From positions 1 to 8,591 of the forward strand of contig DVKW01000196.1 of NCBI GenBank assembly GCA_018715855.1: a stretch of 8,591 nt of DNA, in the 5' to 3' direction. Source of the DNA: Candidatus Galligastranaerophilus intestinigallinarum (GTDB lineage: Bacteria > Cyanobacteriota > Vampirovibrionia > Gastranaerophilales > Gastranaerophilaceae). Within the stretch, counting starts at the first letter, position 1. Every line of letters begins with the position of its first letter. Below, piece by piece: positions 1-7,402 of this stretch. The notes under the pieces are model-generated. The model ran no database searches. It was not told where the DNA came from and worked only from the letters and a program-made list of their open reading frames with translations. The position numbers and the translations under genes were made by a program.

Positions 1-45
1 ATTATTCTGTTGGGGGTTATAGCCCATATAATTGTTGTTAATCAT
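1..45 (-). CDS. Start of a leftward gene, cut by the window edge (hypothetical)
   Basis: Reading leftward from an ATG whose first base is 45 gives MINNNYMGYNPQQNN, open to the window edge (15 codons). An in-frame TAA lies five codons upstream, so this ATG is the first possible start. A weak CAGG ribosome-binding match sits about 8 bases upstream, and a better AAGGAAG sits about 18 bases upstream, which is too far to be typical. The Asn/Gln/Pro-rich N-terminus looks like a disordered leader rather than random translation, and the position divergent from etfB fits a real gene. Too little is visible to assign a family. The short length makes this a tentative call. Confidence 0.4.
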   Translation of the reverse strand, partial: MINNNYMGYNPQQNN

Positions 46-104
46 GAAAAATGCCTGTTAATTCTTCCTTTATATAAAAATAAAGTCTTAAAAAGGAAAT
101 TTAT

Positions 105-113
105 TGATATAAT
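105..113 (+). promoter_or_regulatory. Extended -10 promoter for etfBA
   Basis: TGATATAAT is a perfect match to an extended -10 element (TG-n-TATAAT). No good -35 hexamer stands 16-18 bases upstream, which extended -10 promoters tolerate. Transcription would begin near base 120, leaving a leader of about 30 bases before the etfB ATG at 150. A second, weaker possibility is TTTACA (114-119) with TATAAA (135-140) at a 15-base spacing, which would give an almost leaderless message. Confidence 0.45.
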
Positions 114-149
114 TTTACAAAACTTTACTAATGTTATAAACTTAAAAAT

Positions 150-914
150 ATGAATATTATAGTTTGCATAAAACAAATCCCCGATACAAATGATGTTAAA
201 TGGACAAAAGACAATAACATCATAAGAGATAATCTTATTTCAATTTTAAACCCTTATGATAAAAAGGCAATTTTAACAGCCCTTGAAATAAAAAAAGCGG
301 TTAAAAATTCTAAAATAACTCTTCTTTCAATGGGGCCAAACAATGCAATTCAAGCTTTAAGATATGGTTTAACTTTAGGGGCAGATGAAGCCATTTTACT
401 ATCAGACAAAAAATTTTCAGGTGCAGACACAAATGCAACCTCAAAAACCCTAAAAGCTGCAATTCAAAATTATATCAAAGATTTTGATTTAATTATAACG
501 GGTCAATTTGCACTTGATGGCGACACATCCCAAACACCGTATTCTTTAGCAAACAGGCTGAATCTTGAAATTTTGGGGTATGTGGTTGAAATTGTTTCTG
601 TTAAAGAAAATGAAATTACGGTAAAACAAATAAAAGATAACGGCTCTTATTTAACAAAATGCCCCACCCCTTGTCTTGTTTCGGTTTCAGACTTTAAAAA
701 AGAAACAAAAAAACCTTCTGTTTTTGATTATATGATGGGGCAAGATAAAAAAATTACAATTTTAAACGCTGATGACATTAAAATTGATTCTAAAGAAACG
801 GGAATTGTAGGCTCACCCACTTATGTTAAAAAAGCATATCGACCGGAAAACAACAGAAATTGTAAATTTGTTGAAAACATTTTTGAATTAAGAGGTGAAA
901 TTTTTAATGGCTGA
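150..914 (+). CDS. etfB: Electron transfer flavoprotein, beta subunit
   Basis: This is the small subunit of the soluble ETF heterodimer, which carries electrons between flavin dehydrogenases and a downstream acceptor. At 254 residues it has the usual family length. Visible blocks are the N-terminal CIKQIPDT (6-13), LNPYD (33-37), SMGP (60-63), GADEAILLSD (77-86), GADT..TS (91-98) and DGDTSQ (123-128), the last two lining the nucleotide site in known ETFs. GSPTYV (221-226) begins the C-terminal arm that embraces the alpha subunit. The order and wording resemble clostridial acyl-CoA-dehydrogenase ETFs, some of which bifurcate electrons. The block usually reading GRQAIDGDTAQVGP is diverged here: Gln119-Phe120 stand in for Arg-Gln, and Thr-Pro-Tyr for Val-Gly-Pro. 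The start lacks an obvious Shine-Dalgarno sequence. The gene overlaps etfA by 8 bases, so the two are surely co-transcribed and probably translationally coupled. Confidence 0.93.
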   Translation: MNIIVCIKQIPDTNDVKWTKDNNIIRDNLISILNPYDKKAILTALEIKKAVKNSKITLLSMGPNNAIQALRYGLTLGADEAILLSDKKFSGADTNATSKTLKAAIQNYIKDFDLIITGQFALDGDTSQTPYSLANRLNLEILGYVVEIVSVKENEITVKQIKDNGSYLTKCPTPCLVSVSDFKKETKKPSVFDYMMGQDKKITILNADDIKIDSKETGIVGSPTYVKKAYRPENNRNCKFVENIFELRGEIFNG

Positions 915-1887
915 AATTCTTTTATATATTGAATGCGACGAAAATAAAATTTTAGATGCAAGCTATGATTTAATAACAGGGGTTAAAAAAAATAATAAAG
1001 GCGCAAATGTTTCAGGCGTTATTGTTTTACATCCTGATTTTATTTTAGATGATGAAATTAAAAATAATTTGAAAAAATTCGGGCTTGATAAATTATACGT
1101 TTTAAAATCAGAAAAACCTTTCTTTGAAAAAGCGGAAGAACCTTTTTTAATTTCAGGTTTAATTAAAAATATAAACCCTGAAATTTTTGTTCTTTTAAGT
1201 TCAACCACAGGCAGAGAAATTGCCCCGATTATAGCCTCTATTTTAGATACAGGATTAACTGCAGATTGCACAAAAATTGAAATTGAAAATATAGAAGGCA
1301 AATTAAAACTAATTTCAACCCGCCCGACATTTGGCGGAAAATTAATGGCATCAATTATTTGTAAGAAAAACCCACAAATGGCAACAGTGAGGGTTGGAAC
1401 TTTTAAAAAAGAAGAAATACAAAATGAAAATTTAGAAATTGTTGAATTTAATTTCCCGTCTTTTTTGAATTTAAAATCTGAAATAATTGAATATAAAAAA
1501 GATGAAAAGAGTGAATTTATTAATTTTCAAAATGCCAAAATGGTGTTTGCAGGGGGTTTGGGGCTAAAAAATAAAGAAAACTTTGATAAATTAAAACTTT
1601 TATGTGAAAAAACAGGCGCTATTATGGGCGCTACAAGAAAAGCCGTTGATAAAGGCTTTGCAGATAAAAAATATCAAATAGGGCAAACAGGGTCTTTTAC
1701 AACACCTGAAATATACGTTGCATTTGGAATATCAGGCGCAATTCACCACATTATGGGAATGGAAAATTCCAAAAAAGTTATTGCAATTAATTTAGATAAA
1801 AATGCGCCTATTTTTAAATACGCTGATATCGGCTACATTGAAGACGCAGCAAAAGTTTTAGACGAACTTTTAAATGGTTTAAATTAA
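907..1887 (+). CDS. etfA: Electron transfer flavoprotein, alpha subunit
   Basis: This is the large ETF subunit, which binds the electron-carrying FAD in its C-terminal domain. The ATG at 907 is preferred over an in-frame GTG at 895, because AGAGGTG (891-897) makes a good ribosome-binding site 9 bases upstream and MAEILLYIE matches typical ETF-alpha starts; this gives 326 residues. Domain I (about 1-190) carries GREIAP (102-107), TGLTADC (115-121), TRPTFGGKLMA (138-148) and NPQMATVR (155-162). The FAD domain (about 205-320) carries AGGLGLK (215-221), GATRKAVDKG (241-250) with the conserved Arg244, IGQTG (258-262), GISGAIHH (274-281) and the signature NAPIFKYADIG (299-309). There is no N-terminal ferredoxin extension of the kind some clostridial EtfA proteins have. 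The residue before conserved His281 is His rather than the usual Gln. Its 3' end overlaps the convergent pdxJ by 9 bases. Confidence 0.94.
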   Translation: MAEILLYIECDENKILDASYDLITGVKKNNKGANVSGVIVLHPDFILDDEIKNNLKKFGLDKLYVLKSEKPFFEKAEEPFLISGLIKNINPEIFVLLSSTTGREIAPIIASILDTGLTADCTKIEIENIEGKLKLISTRPTFGGKLMASIICKKNPQMATVRVGTFKKEEIQNENLEIVEFNFPSFLNLKSEIIEYKKDEKSEFINFQNAKMVFAGGLGLKNKENFDKLKLLCEKTGAIMGATRKAVDKGFADKKYQIGQTGSFTTPEIYVAFGISGAIHHIMGMENSKKVIAINLDKNAPIFKYADIGYIEDAAKVLDELLNGLN

Positions 1888-2586
1888 ATCTAACATATCT
1901 GAAACTGCTTTTTTAAGCCCCACAAAAACGGCTCTTGAAATAATGCTGTGGCCGATGTTTAATTCACAAAGCCCGTTTATTTCATGCATTAATTTAACGT
2001 TTTCATAATTCAAACCATGGCCTGCATTTACCTTCAACCCTAAAGATTGGGCATATTCAGCAGCTGTTTGAAGCTTTTTCAATTCTTCTTTATAGTTTCC
2101 TTTTTCAAAAGCGTTTGCAAAAAAGCCTGTGTGAAGCTCAATATAATTTGCACCCGTTCTTTTTGCAGCTTCCACTTGTTTTATGTCGGCATCTATAAAC
2201 AAAGAAACCAAAATTCCATTATCTTGAAGATTTGAATTTAATTTTTTAATTCTTTCTTCAAATTTAACAACATCCAAACCGCCTTCCGTTGTAATTTCAA
2301 GGCGTTTTTCAGGAACTATACAGCAAGATAGAGGCTTTAATTTACAAGCAATTTCTTCCATTTCATCAGTTGCCGCCATTTCCATATTCAAGCCTATTTT
2401 TAAGCTTTCTTTTAAAAGAAAAATATCTTCGTCTTTAATATGGCGTCTGTCTTCTCTAAGGTGTGCCGTAATTTGAGAAGCACCCGCATCTTGCGCAATA
2501 AAAGCAGCCTCTAAAACATTTGGTTCTAAGCCCATTCTTGCGTTTCTTAACGTTGCTATATGATCTATATTAACTCCAAGTTCCAT
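1879..2586 (-). CDS. pdxJ: Pyridoxine 5'-phosphate synthase (PdxJ)
   Basis: PdxJ condenses 1-deoxy-D-xylulose 5-phosphate with the 3-amino-2-oxopropyl phosphate made through PdxA, giving pyridoxine 5'-phosphate in the DXP-dependent vitamin B6 route in the cytoplasm. The protein is 235 residues from the ATG at 2586 (the family is about 240) and looks complete. It shows GVNIDHIATLRNAR (4-17), HLREDRRHI (42-50), MEMA (68-71), VPEKR.E.TTEGGLDV (91-106), SLFIDAD (128-134), NAGHGLNY (187-194) and ELNIGHSII (208-216). Residues corresponding to the E. coli active-site His45, Glu72 and His193 are present as His42, Glu69 and His190. A TTG at 2592 would add two residues and cannot be excluded, but homologues commonly begin M-x-LGVNIDH. 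No strong ribosome-binding site is visible for either start. No other B6 gene lies in the window. Confidence 0.95.
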   Translation of the reverse strand: MELGVNIDHIATLRNARMGLEPNVLEAAFIAQDAGASQITAHLREDRRHIKDEDIFLLKESLKIGLNMEMAATDEMEEIACKLKPLSCCIVPEKRLEITTEGGLDVVKFEERIKKLNSNLQDNGILVSLFIDADIKQVEAAKRTGANYIELHTGFFANAFEKGNYKEELKKLQTAAEYAQSLGLKVNAGHGLNYENVKLMHEINGLCELNIGHSIISRAVFVGLKKAVSDMLDLI

Positions 2587-2679
2587 ACCCAAAATTTTAC
2601 CACAAAGAAATTTTAAAAATGCAAGTTTATAAAGTATCAGGTTGATTTTATTTGATTAATGTTTGAACTTTTGATTTTT

Positions 2680-2685
2680 TATAAT
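2680..2685 (+). promoter_or_regulatory. -10 element for the zinc-ribbon ATPase gene
   Basis: TATAAT here is a perfect -10 hexamer in the pdxJ/ATPase divergent spacer and would start a transcript about 33 bases before the GTG at 2726. The -35 is not convincing: TTGAAC at 2663 is too close (11 bases) and TTGATT at 2652 too far (22 bases). The whole spacer is very AT-rich, so a chance match is possible. Confidence 0.35.
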
Positions 2686-2725
2686 AGAATTAAGTTGTTA
2701 ACATTTATTTTAAAGACTTTATAAA

Positions 2726-5700
2726 GTGAAATGCCCGAAATGTAAAACTGAAGTTCAAAGTACGGACGTATTTTGCCCAAACTGCAATTTAAGGCTTGTA
2801 ATTGAATGCCCGAAATGCAAAAGCAAAGTGCGCCTTGGTTCTGCTTCCTGCAAAGAATGCGGCTATGTTTTCGTTAAGTTTTGCCCCCGCTGCAATAGCG
2901 CAAACTACGTTTCAAGCCCGACTTGCAGAAAATGTTTTTACGTTTTTGAAGAAATTAAAGAAGACCCCGTTAAATTAAAAAGAGAAGAAAAGGTTCTTTT
3001 AAAACAAGAAAACAAAAAAACGGATGACGACCTTACAAAAAAGCCAATGGCATCTTTTGTAGATACAAGGCTTGAAATTTTAATAGATTTTATAAACCTT
3101 CCTTTTATTTTCAAAAAATTCAAAGATGAAGAATTTAAAAATAAGGTTTTATTAAACATTAAAACTTCAATAAGGGTGGCATTTGGCGCAACTTGCGAAT
3201 TTTACAAAGAAAACATTGCAAGGTTTAAAATCAGCTACAACAAAAATAACGGCATTAAAAATAAAATTGAAAAATTTAACCTTGAAATGCTTAAATTTAA
3301 CGGCTTTTTAAATGAAACCTTGGGTGAAGAAATTGAGCATAAGTTTGTAATTTTAACAACAGGTGAAATTGAACCCGAAAAATCTGTTATGCAGCTTGCA
3401 ATTGGCCACAGTAAAGATGTTGTAACAACAAAAGCGGCTTATGAAATTTTATCTGAAGAACTCCCTTTGGTTAAAATCTCGCCTGATTCATACAAAATGG
3501 CAAACCTTGAAAAAGAAAACTTAAAAACCCACGAAGTTAAAGAAACAGATGAAACTGCCGCAATTGAAATGGTTTATCAGGCAATCATTCAAGAAAACAA
3601 TGTTAAAGGCATTTCAATTAATGCGCCACGTGGCACGGGCAAAACGCATGTTTTAAACAATTTATATAAAAAGCTTGAAGAATCAGACATTGCAATTTTA
3701 GCTGCAAGATGCTCTGCGCTTTCTCAAGTGGCACCTTTGGGGCTTTTTCAAGACGCATTTTTAAACCTTTTTAATCTTCCTTTTGCGCCTCAAAATTATA
3801 AAGAAACAGTAGATGGGCTTGTTCAATTAATTAAAAATTACTTACCCGATAATTTCCCAAAAGAAAAAATTGATACCCTGATAAATGTTTTATACCCAAA
3901 TAAAGAAGCATATTATGAAGATTTAAACAAAAATAAAGAAATAACTTTCCTTCATATGAAAGACATTTTAGAAGCCTTAAGGCTAAATGCCAAGGTTTTG
4001 CTTGCGGTTGATGATTTTGACCTTATAGATGAAATGTCTTTTGAATTTTTGGAATATTTAATTCAAAATAATTTCTTTTCAGAAGGTTCCAAATTTATTG
4101 TATGCTACAGAAACCAAAATTCTTTGAATATGTACATACCGCCTGAAATTTTGCCTGCTGAAAACTGCTTTGATATCAACTTAAAGAAAAGAGAAATCGG
4201 TTCTACAAGAGCATTTATTAAAAACCACTTGGGCGATGTTTCCGTTTTGCCAAGAAAAATTTCAGACCAAATTATAATGAATGCAAAAGGCGATTTGGCA
4301 TATACGGGGCAAGTTTTATACCATTTAATAGAAACAAGAAAAATTAAGCTTCAAGGCGGCAAATTCAGCTATTCGGCTATAGATGAAGATTATTTTGTTC
4401 CAAGAACAATGGCAGATATTACAAAAGCAAGGCTTGAATATCTTTCGGATAAATCTAAAACAGAATTTGTTATGTTGAATTTGGCTTCTTTTTTAGGCGG
4501 AAAGTTTACAAAATCTGTTATAAAAGCCGTTATAGACACAGACGAACAAGAATTTGAAAATGTAATGACAAGTTTGGAAGTTGGCGGTTATATTAATAAA
4601 ATTGATGATGAAACCTATGTGTTTAAAAACAGCCTTCTTTGGACAAATGTTTATATAATTGCAAGAAACAACCCCGAAATGAAACCTTATGTTGAAGCTT
4701 TATTAAAGGTTTTAATTTCAAGAACAATTTCATCTCCTGCTATATGCGCACTTTTAGCCCAAATTGCAGGAAACAAACCCGTTGCACTTTCTCTTTGGAC
4801 AAAAAATTTAAAACTGGCATCTTATATTGGCGATTCTGCACTCTATATTATGAGCCAAAAGCAAAGCCTTGTTAATTTAGAAGGTTTGAGCCTTCCCAAT
4901 GAATATTACATAAAAAATAATATTTATGAAAGATTGGGCAAATTGACCTATAAAAAATCGCCTTATCAGGCAATAGATTACCTTTCAAACGCTGTTGTTG
5001 AAGCAAAAAGCCAAGATAACTTAATAAAAGTAATTGAATTATCGGGATATTTAACAGAAAGCTGCAAACTTGCCCAAAAATACCCTGCCGTTATTGAAAC
5101 GGTTGATAACGTTTTATCTGTTTTTGAAAACAGGCAAAAAGTTGAACTTCAAAGGGCATTAATTAAAACAAGAAAATTAGATGCGCTTTTAGCGGTTGGC
5201 AACTATGAAGAAGTTATTAATATTGTAAACACTGAAATTAACCCTCTTTTATCTGATGCAATAAGGCAAAAGAAAAAACTGCCCTACATTTCAAAGGAAG
5301 ATTTATACAAGGCTTGGATTAGTTCCAATATAACTTTAATTGAAGCCTATGCATACCAAGGAAACCCCTTATCTTTTGAATTTATTGAAGCTGTTGAAAA
5401 AGAAGTTTATAAAGATTCTAAAAATATTGATGAAGAATTAAGCAAAAAATTAAAACTTGCTTGCGCCCTAAGCTACACAACAAAAGGCATTTTGGGGCAA
5501 TCTGATGAAGTTTTGCACACGCTTATAAAAGATTTTTCAAATTCAAGCAAAGAAAATTCAACCCTTATTTCAAAATGGAATATGATAACCATTTTCAATA
5601 AAATTTTAAGGTCTGATTTTGAAAACATTAAAGAAGATTTATTTGAAGCGGTGACATTTGCAAACAACATTGGCGATAACTACACAAAAAACATTTTAAA

Positions 5701-6277
5701 AACAATTTTGGCATACGTTATTTTAGAAGAGGGTGACGAATTAAGAACGCTTGAAATTTGCCAGGAACAAATGAACTATTTCTCAAACGAAAAAGTGGCA
5801 CTTGGCGCTTTAATTGCTTGGTATATTAGCGCAAAAGCAACCCTTAAAATTTCAGGTGCCGATAAAGCAATTGAAATTTGTGAAAAATCTATTCAAATTT
5901 CAGAAAGCACAAAAATTAATTCAATTTGGTTCAAAGTTTTGTTCCAAACACTTTTAAGCAAATGCTACATTTTAAAAGGCGACTTAGAAAGTGCCAAAAT
6001 GTATGTGGAACTTGCGGGGCAAGATGTTAACCAAAACGAACTGAATTATTTTATGGTTCAAATTGTAAGGTTAAGAGCAATTATTATGCAGGATTCAATT
6101 GATAAAATTCCGGATGATAAAAAAACGGAACTTGCAAATTCTGCCGTTAAAATGTTTGAAAAGGCGCTTTCATTATCATCTAAACTGAATTTAGATGTTA
6201 TATCCGCCAAAATAAGAAAAGAATTAACCTCTTTTAAAGCTTCCTGCAGATTAAAAAGAATTACTGTTTCGGAGTAA
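2726..6277 (+). CDS. Zinc-ribbon / degenerate cyclase-like / STAND-AAA ATPase / TPR-like protein
   Basis: A very large (1183-residue) soluble protein with no signal peptide or membrane segment. Residues 3-70 hold three zinc ribbons, each CxxC-x10-CxxC (Cys3/6/17/20, 28/31/42/45, 53/56/67/70). A charged linker follows to about 110. Residues about 113-260 look like a degenerate class III cyclase domain, with TGEI (212-215) and DVVTTKA (231-237). Residues about 275-560 form a P-loop ATPase: Walker A APRGTGKT (300-307), the RCSALSQVAPLGLFQDAF block (328-345), Walker B VLLAVDD (424-430) and a sensor-like FIVCYR (457-462). From about 690 to 1165 the protein is helical with TPR-like character. This order matches known cyclase/AAA/TPR signalling proteins, but catalysis by the cyclase part looks unlikely. 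The start is GTG with no clear Shine-Dalgarno sequence, chosen because MKCPKC is the first ribbon. The substrate, ligand and pathway are unknown; a STAND-like sensory role is inferred. Confidence 0.85.
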   Translation: MKCPKCKTEVQSTDVFCPNCNLRLVIECPKCKSKVRLGSASCKECGYVFVKFCPRCNSANYVSSPTCRKCFYVFEEIKEDPVKLKREEKVLLKQENKKTDDDLTKKPMASFVDTRLEILIDFINLPFIFKKFKDEEFKNKVLLNIKTSIRVAFGATCEFYKENIARFKISYNKNNGIKNKIEKFNLEMLKFNGFLNETLGEEIEHKFVILTTGEIEPEKSVMQLAIGHSKDVVTTKAAYEILSEELPLVKISPDSYKMANLEKENLKTHEVKETDETAAIEMVYQAIIQENNVKGISINAPRGTGKTHVLNNLYKKLEESDIAILAARCSALSQVAPLGLFQDAFLNLFNLPFAPQNYKETVDGLVQLIKNYLPDNFPKEKIDTLINVLYPNKEAYYEDLNKNKEITFLHMKDILEALRLNAKVLLAVDDFDLIDEMSFEFLEYLIQNNFFSEGSKFIVCYRNQNSLNMYIPPEILPAENCFDINLKKREIGSTRAFIKNHLGDVSVLPRKISDQIIMNAKGDLAYTGQVLYHLIETRKIKLQGGKFSYSAIDEDYFVPRTMADITKARLEYLSDKSKTEFVMLNLASFLGGKFTKSVIKAVIDTDEQEFENVMTSLEVGGYINKIDDETYVFKNSLLWTNVYIIARNNPEMKPYVEALLKVLISRTISSPAICALLAQIAGNKPVALSLWTKNLKLASYIGDSALYIMSQKQSLVNLEGLSLPNEYYIKNNIYERLGKLTYKKSPYQAIDYLSNAVVEAKSQDNLIKVIELSGYLTESCKLAQKYPAVIETVDNVLSVFENRQKVELQRALIKTRKLDALLAVGNYEEVINIVNTEINPLLSDAIRQKKKLPYISKEDLYKAWISSNITLIEAYAYQGNPLSFEFIEAVEKEVYKDSKNIDEELSKKLKLACALSYTTKGILGQSDEVLHTLIKDFSNSSKENSTLISKWNMITIFNKILRSDFENIKEDLFEAVTFANNIGDNYTKNILKTILAYVILEEGDELRTLEICQEQMNYFSNEKVALGALIAWYISAKATLKISGADKAIEICEKSIQISESTKINSIWFKVLFQTLLSKCYILKGDLESAKMYVELAGQDVNQNELNYFMVQIVRLRAIIMQDSIDKIPDDKKTELANSAVKMFEKALSLSSKLNLDVISAKIRKELTSFKASCRLKRITVSE

Positions 6278-6378
6278 TATATTTAATATTTTAAGTTTTG
6301 TAACAAATTATCTAAATTTGAAATTATACCTTTTGTATATACTTTATATATATGTGTGTAACAAAAGGATAGTAAAAA

Positions 6379-7359
6379 ATGTCAATTAACTCCATAGTAA
6401 ATCAATATTCCCAATTCACCCAAAATCAAAATGTTCAAAATGGCGCACAAGGCACTGAAGCATCTTACGAAGACGGCATTTTAACATTTACTGAAGCTGA
6501 CGGTAGCAAACAAACCATCAATTCCTTAGATTTAAGCAGCACAGATATTGAAATGCTCTCAAGTATTCTTGGAATTGAAATAACAGATGAAACAAAAGAA
6601 GGCGATAACGAAGCCCGCACGGATGAATTGAAAGATTCTGCAGATAAAAAACAAGCGGAAATTGAAAAAACAAGCGATGAAATTAAAGAGATTTACGATG
6701 AAACGCTTGATGAACAAGAAAAAATAACAAAAAATGAATATCAAAGAATTTTAGACCTTGTAAACACTTCCGTTGCACAGTTTTTGGAAGCAAGAAAAAG
6801 CGGCAAACAAGTTGATATTGAAGAATTAAACAGCACAATTATGCAAGGCGTTGAAGACAGCACCTATGAAAAAGACATCAGCAATGTTTTTGCCAATTTA
6901 GAAGGCGCAAACACAAAAATGCAGGAAATGTCCACCTTGTTAATGGAATACGGTTCAATAACAGAAGAAGCAAAGCTTTTAGATGCACAAAAAATAGAAG
7001 CGTTGCAATCTGAACCAAATTCGGCCATTTCAGAAGCGGAACTTGCGGCAATAGAAACTTCTTCTCTTGGCTTTTTGTGCAGCAATTTCTTTGAAGTTGG
7101 AACCGAAAAATTAAACGGCCACAAAGAACAATATAATTTAATTTCAGGTTTTAAAGAACTTGATGACGGTATTATTCAAATGTACACCGAATATGCGGCA
7201 AATGCAGGCGCAACGGTTCAATCTTTAATTAATCAAGAAGAAAATGTTGATAAAAAAGAAGAACCGAAAGATGATAAAAAAGCTGAAAATGTAAAAAGCG
7301 GGGCTTTTATTTCTGAAGAAGAAGAAAACGAAGAAGATAAAGAAGCAAAAGCCGCTTAA
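6379..7359 (+). CDS. Acidic coiled-coil-rich protein of unknown function
   Basis: I do not recognise a family for this 326-residue protein. Residues 1-25 are Gln/Asn-rich, with no signal peptide. A short beta-like segment (about 30-50, GILTFTEADGSKQTI) follows. Residues about 75-130 are strongly charged and heptad-like, probably a coiled coil, and the middle (130-285) is helical with a single Cys234. The tail (about 286-326) is dominated by Glu, Asp and Lys and is probably disordered. The ATG has a good ribosome-binding site, AAGGA at 6365-6369, with 9 bases of spacing. The gene starts 101 bases after the large ATPase gene with no terminator between, so read-through is plausible. It ends at a clear intrinsic terminator. 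Codon use matches its neighbours, supporting a genuine coding gene. A structural, scaffold or secreted role is conceivable but unsupported. Confidence 0.8.
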   Translation: MSINSIVNQYSQFTQNQNVQNGAQGTEASYEDGILTFTEADGSKQTINSLDLSSTDIEMLSSILGIEITDETKEGDNEARTDELKDSADKKQAEIEKTSDEIKEIYDETLDEQEKITKNEYQRILDLVNTSVAQFLEARKSGKQVDIEELNSTIMQGVEDSTYEKDISNVFANLEGANTKMQEMSTLLMEYGSITEEAKLLDAQKIEALQSEPNSAISEAELAAIETSSLGFLCSNFFEVGTEKLNGHKEQYNLISGFKELDDGIIQMYTEYAANAGATVQSLINQEENVDKKEEPKDDKKAENVKSGAFISEEEENEEDKEAKAA

Positions 7360-7375
7360 TAAAAACTTAAACACT

Positions 7376-7402
7376 AAAACCGCCTTATTGGGCGGTTTTT
7401 TT
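7376..7402 (+). terminator. Intrinsic terminator after the acidic protein gene, probably bidirectional
   Basis: AAAACCGCC (7376-7384) pairs perfectly with GGCGGTTTT (7391-7399) around a 6-base loop, and seven T residues (7396-7402) follow the GC stem, a textbook Rho-independent terminator. Read leftward the same hairpin is followed by only four T residues, so it may also end, less efficiently, the helix-turn-helix gene whose stop codon (7401-7403) lies against it. Confidence 0.92.

Noticed and set aside
10..25. Short GGG..CCC hairpin-like sequence near the left edge
   Set aside because: The stem is only about three strong pairs and lies within the probable leftward coding start; not a terminator or riboswitch.
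895..906. Upstream GTG start for etfA adding four residues
   Set aside because: The GTG lies within the ribosome-binding sequence AGAGGTG that serves the ATG at 907, and the extra residues do not resemble ETF alpha N-termini.
963..1301. 112-codon leftward open frame inside etfA
   Set aside because: It lies wholly inside a clear ETF alpha gene on the other strand, and its Ser/Phe/Lys-rich translation is the usual shadow of an AT-rich gene.
2047..2235. 62-codon rightward open frame inside pdxJ
   Set aside because: Its translation is low-complexity Phe/Cys/Ser-rich, antisense to conserved PdxJ motifs, with no ribosome-binding site.
6296..6366. Direct repeat TGTAACAAA at 6299-6307 and 6357-6365 before the acidic protein gene
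   Set aside because: Nine bases of AT-rich sequence repeated once are expected by chance, and the second copy merges with the ribosome-binding region; no symmetry or spacing suggests an operator.
6559..6744. Leftward 61-codon Phe/Ile-rich frame that could be read as a membrane peptide
   Set aside because: The hydrophobic character is the antisense image of Glu/Lys-rich coiled-coil codons in the acidic protein gene.
6864..7124. Leftward 86-codon open frame inside the acidic protein gene
   Set aside because: It is antisense to an uninterrupted gene that has a good ribosome-binding site and a terminator; no recognisable motif.
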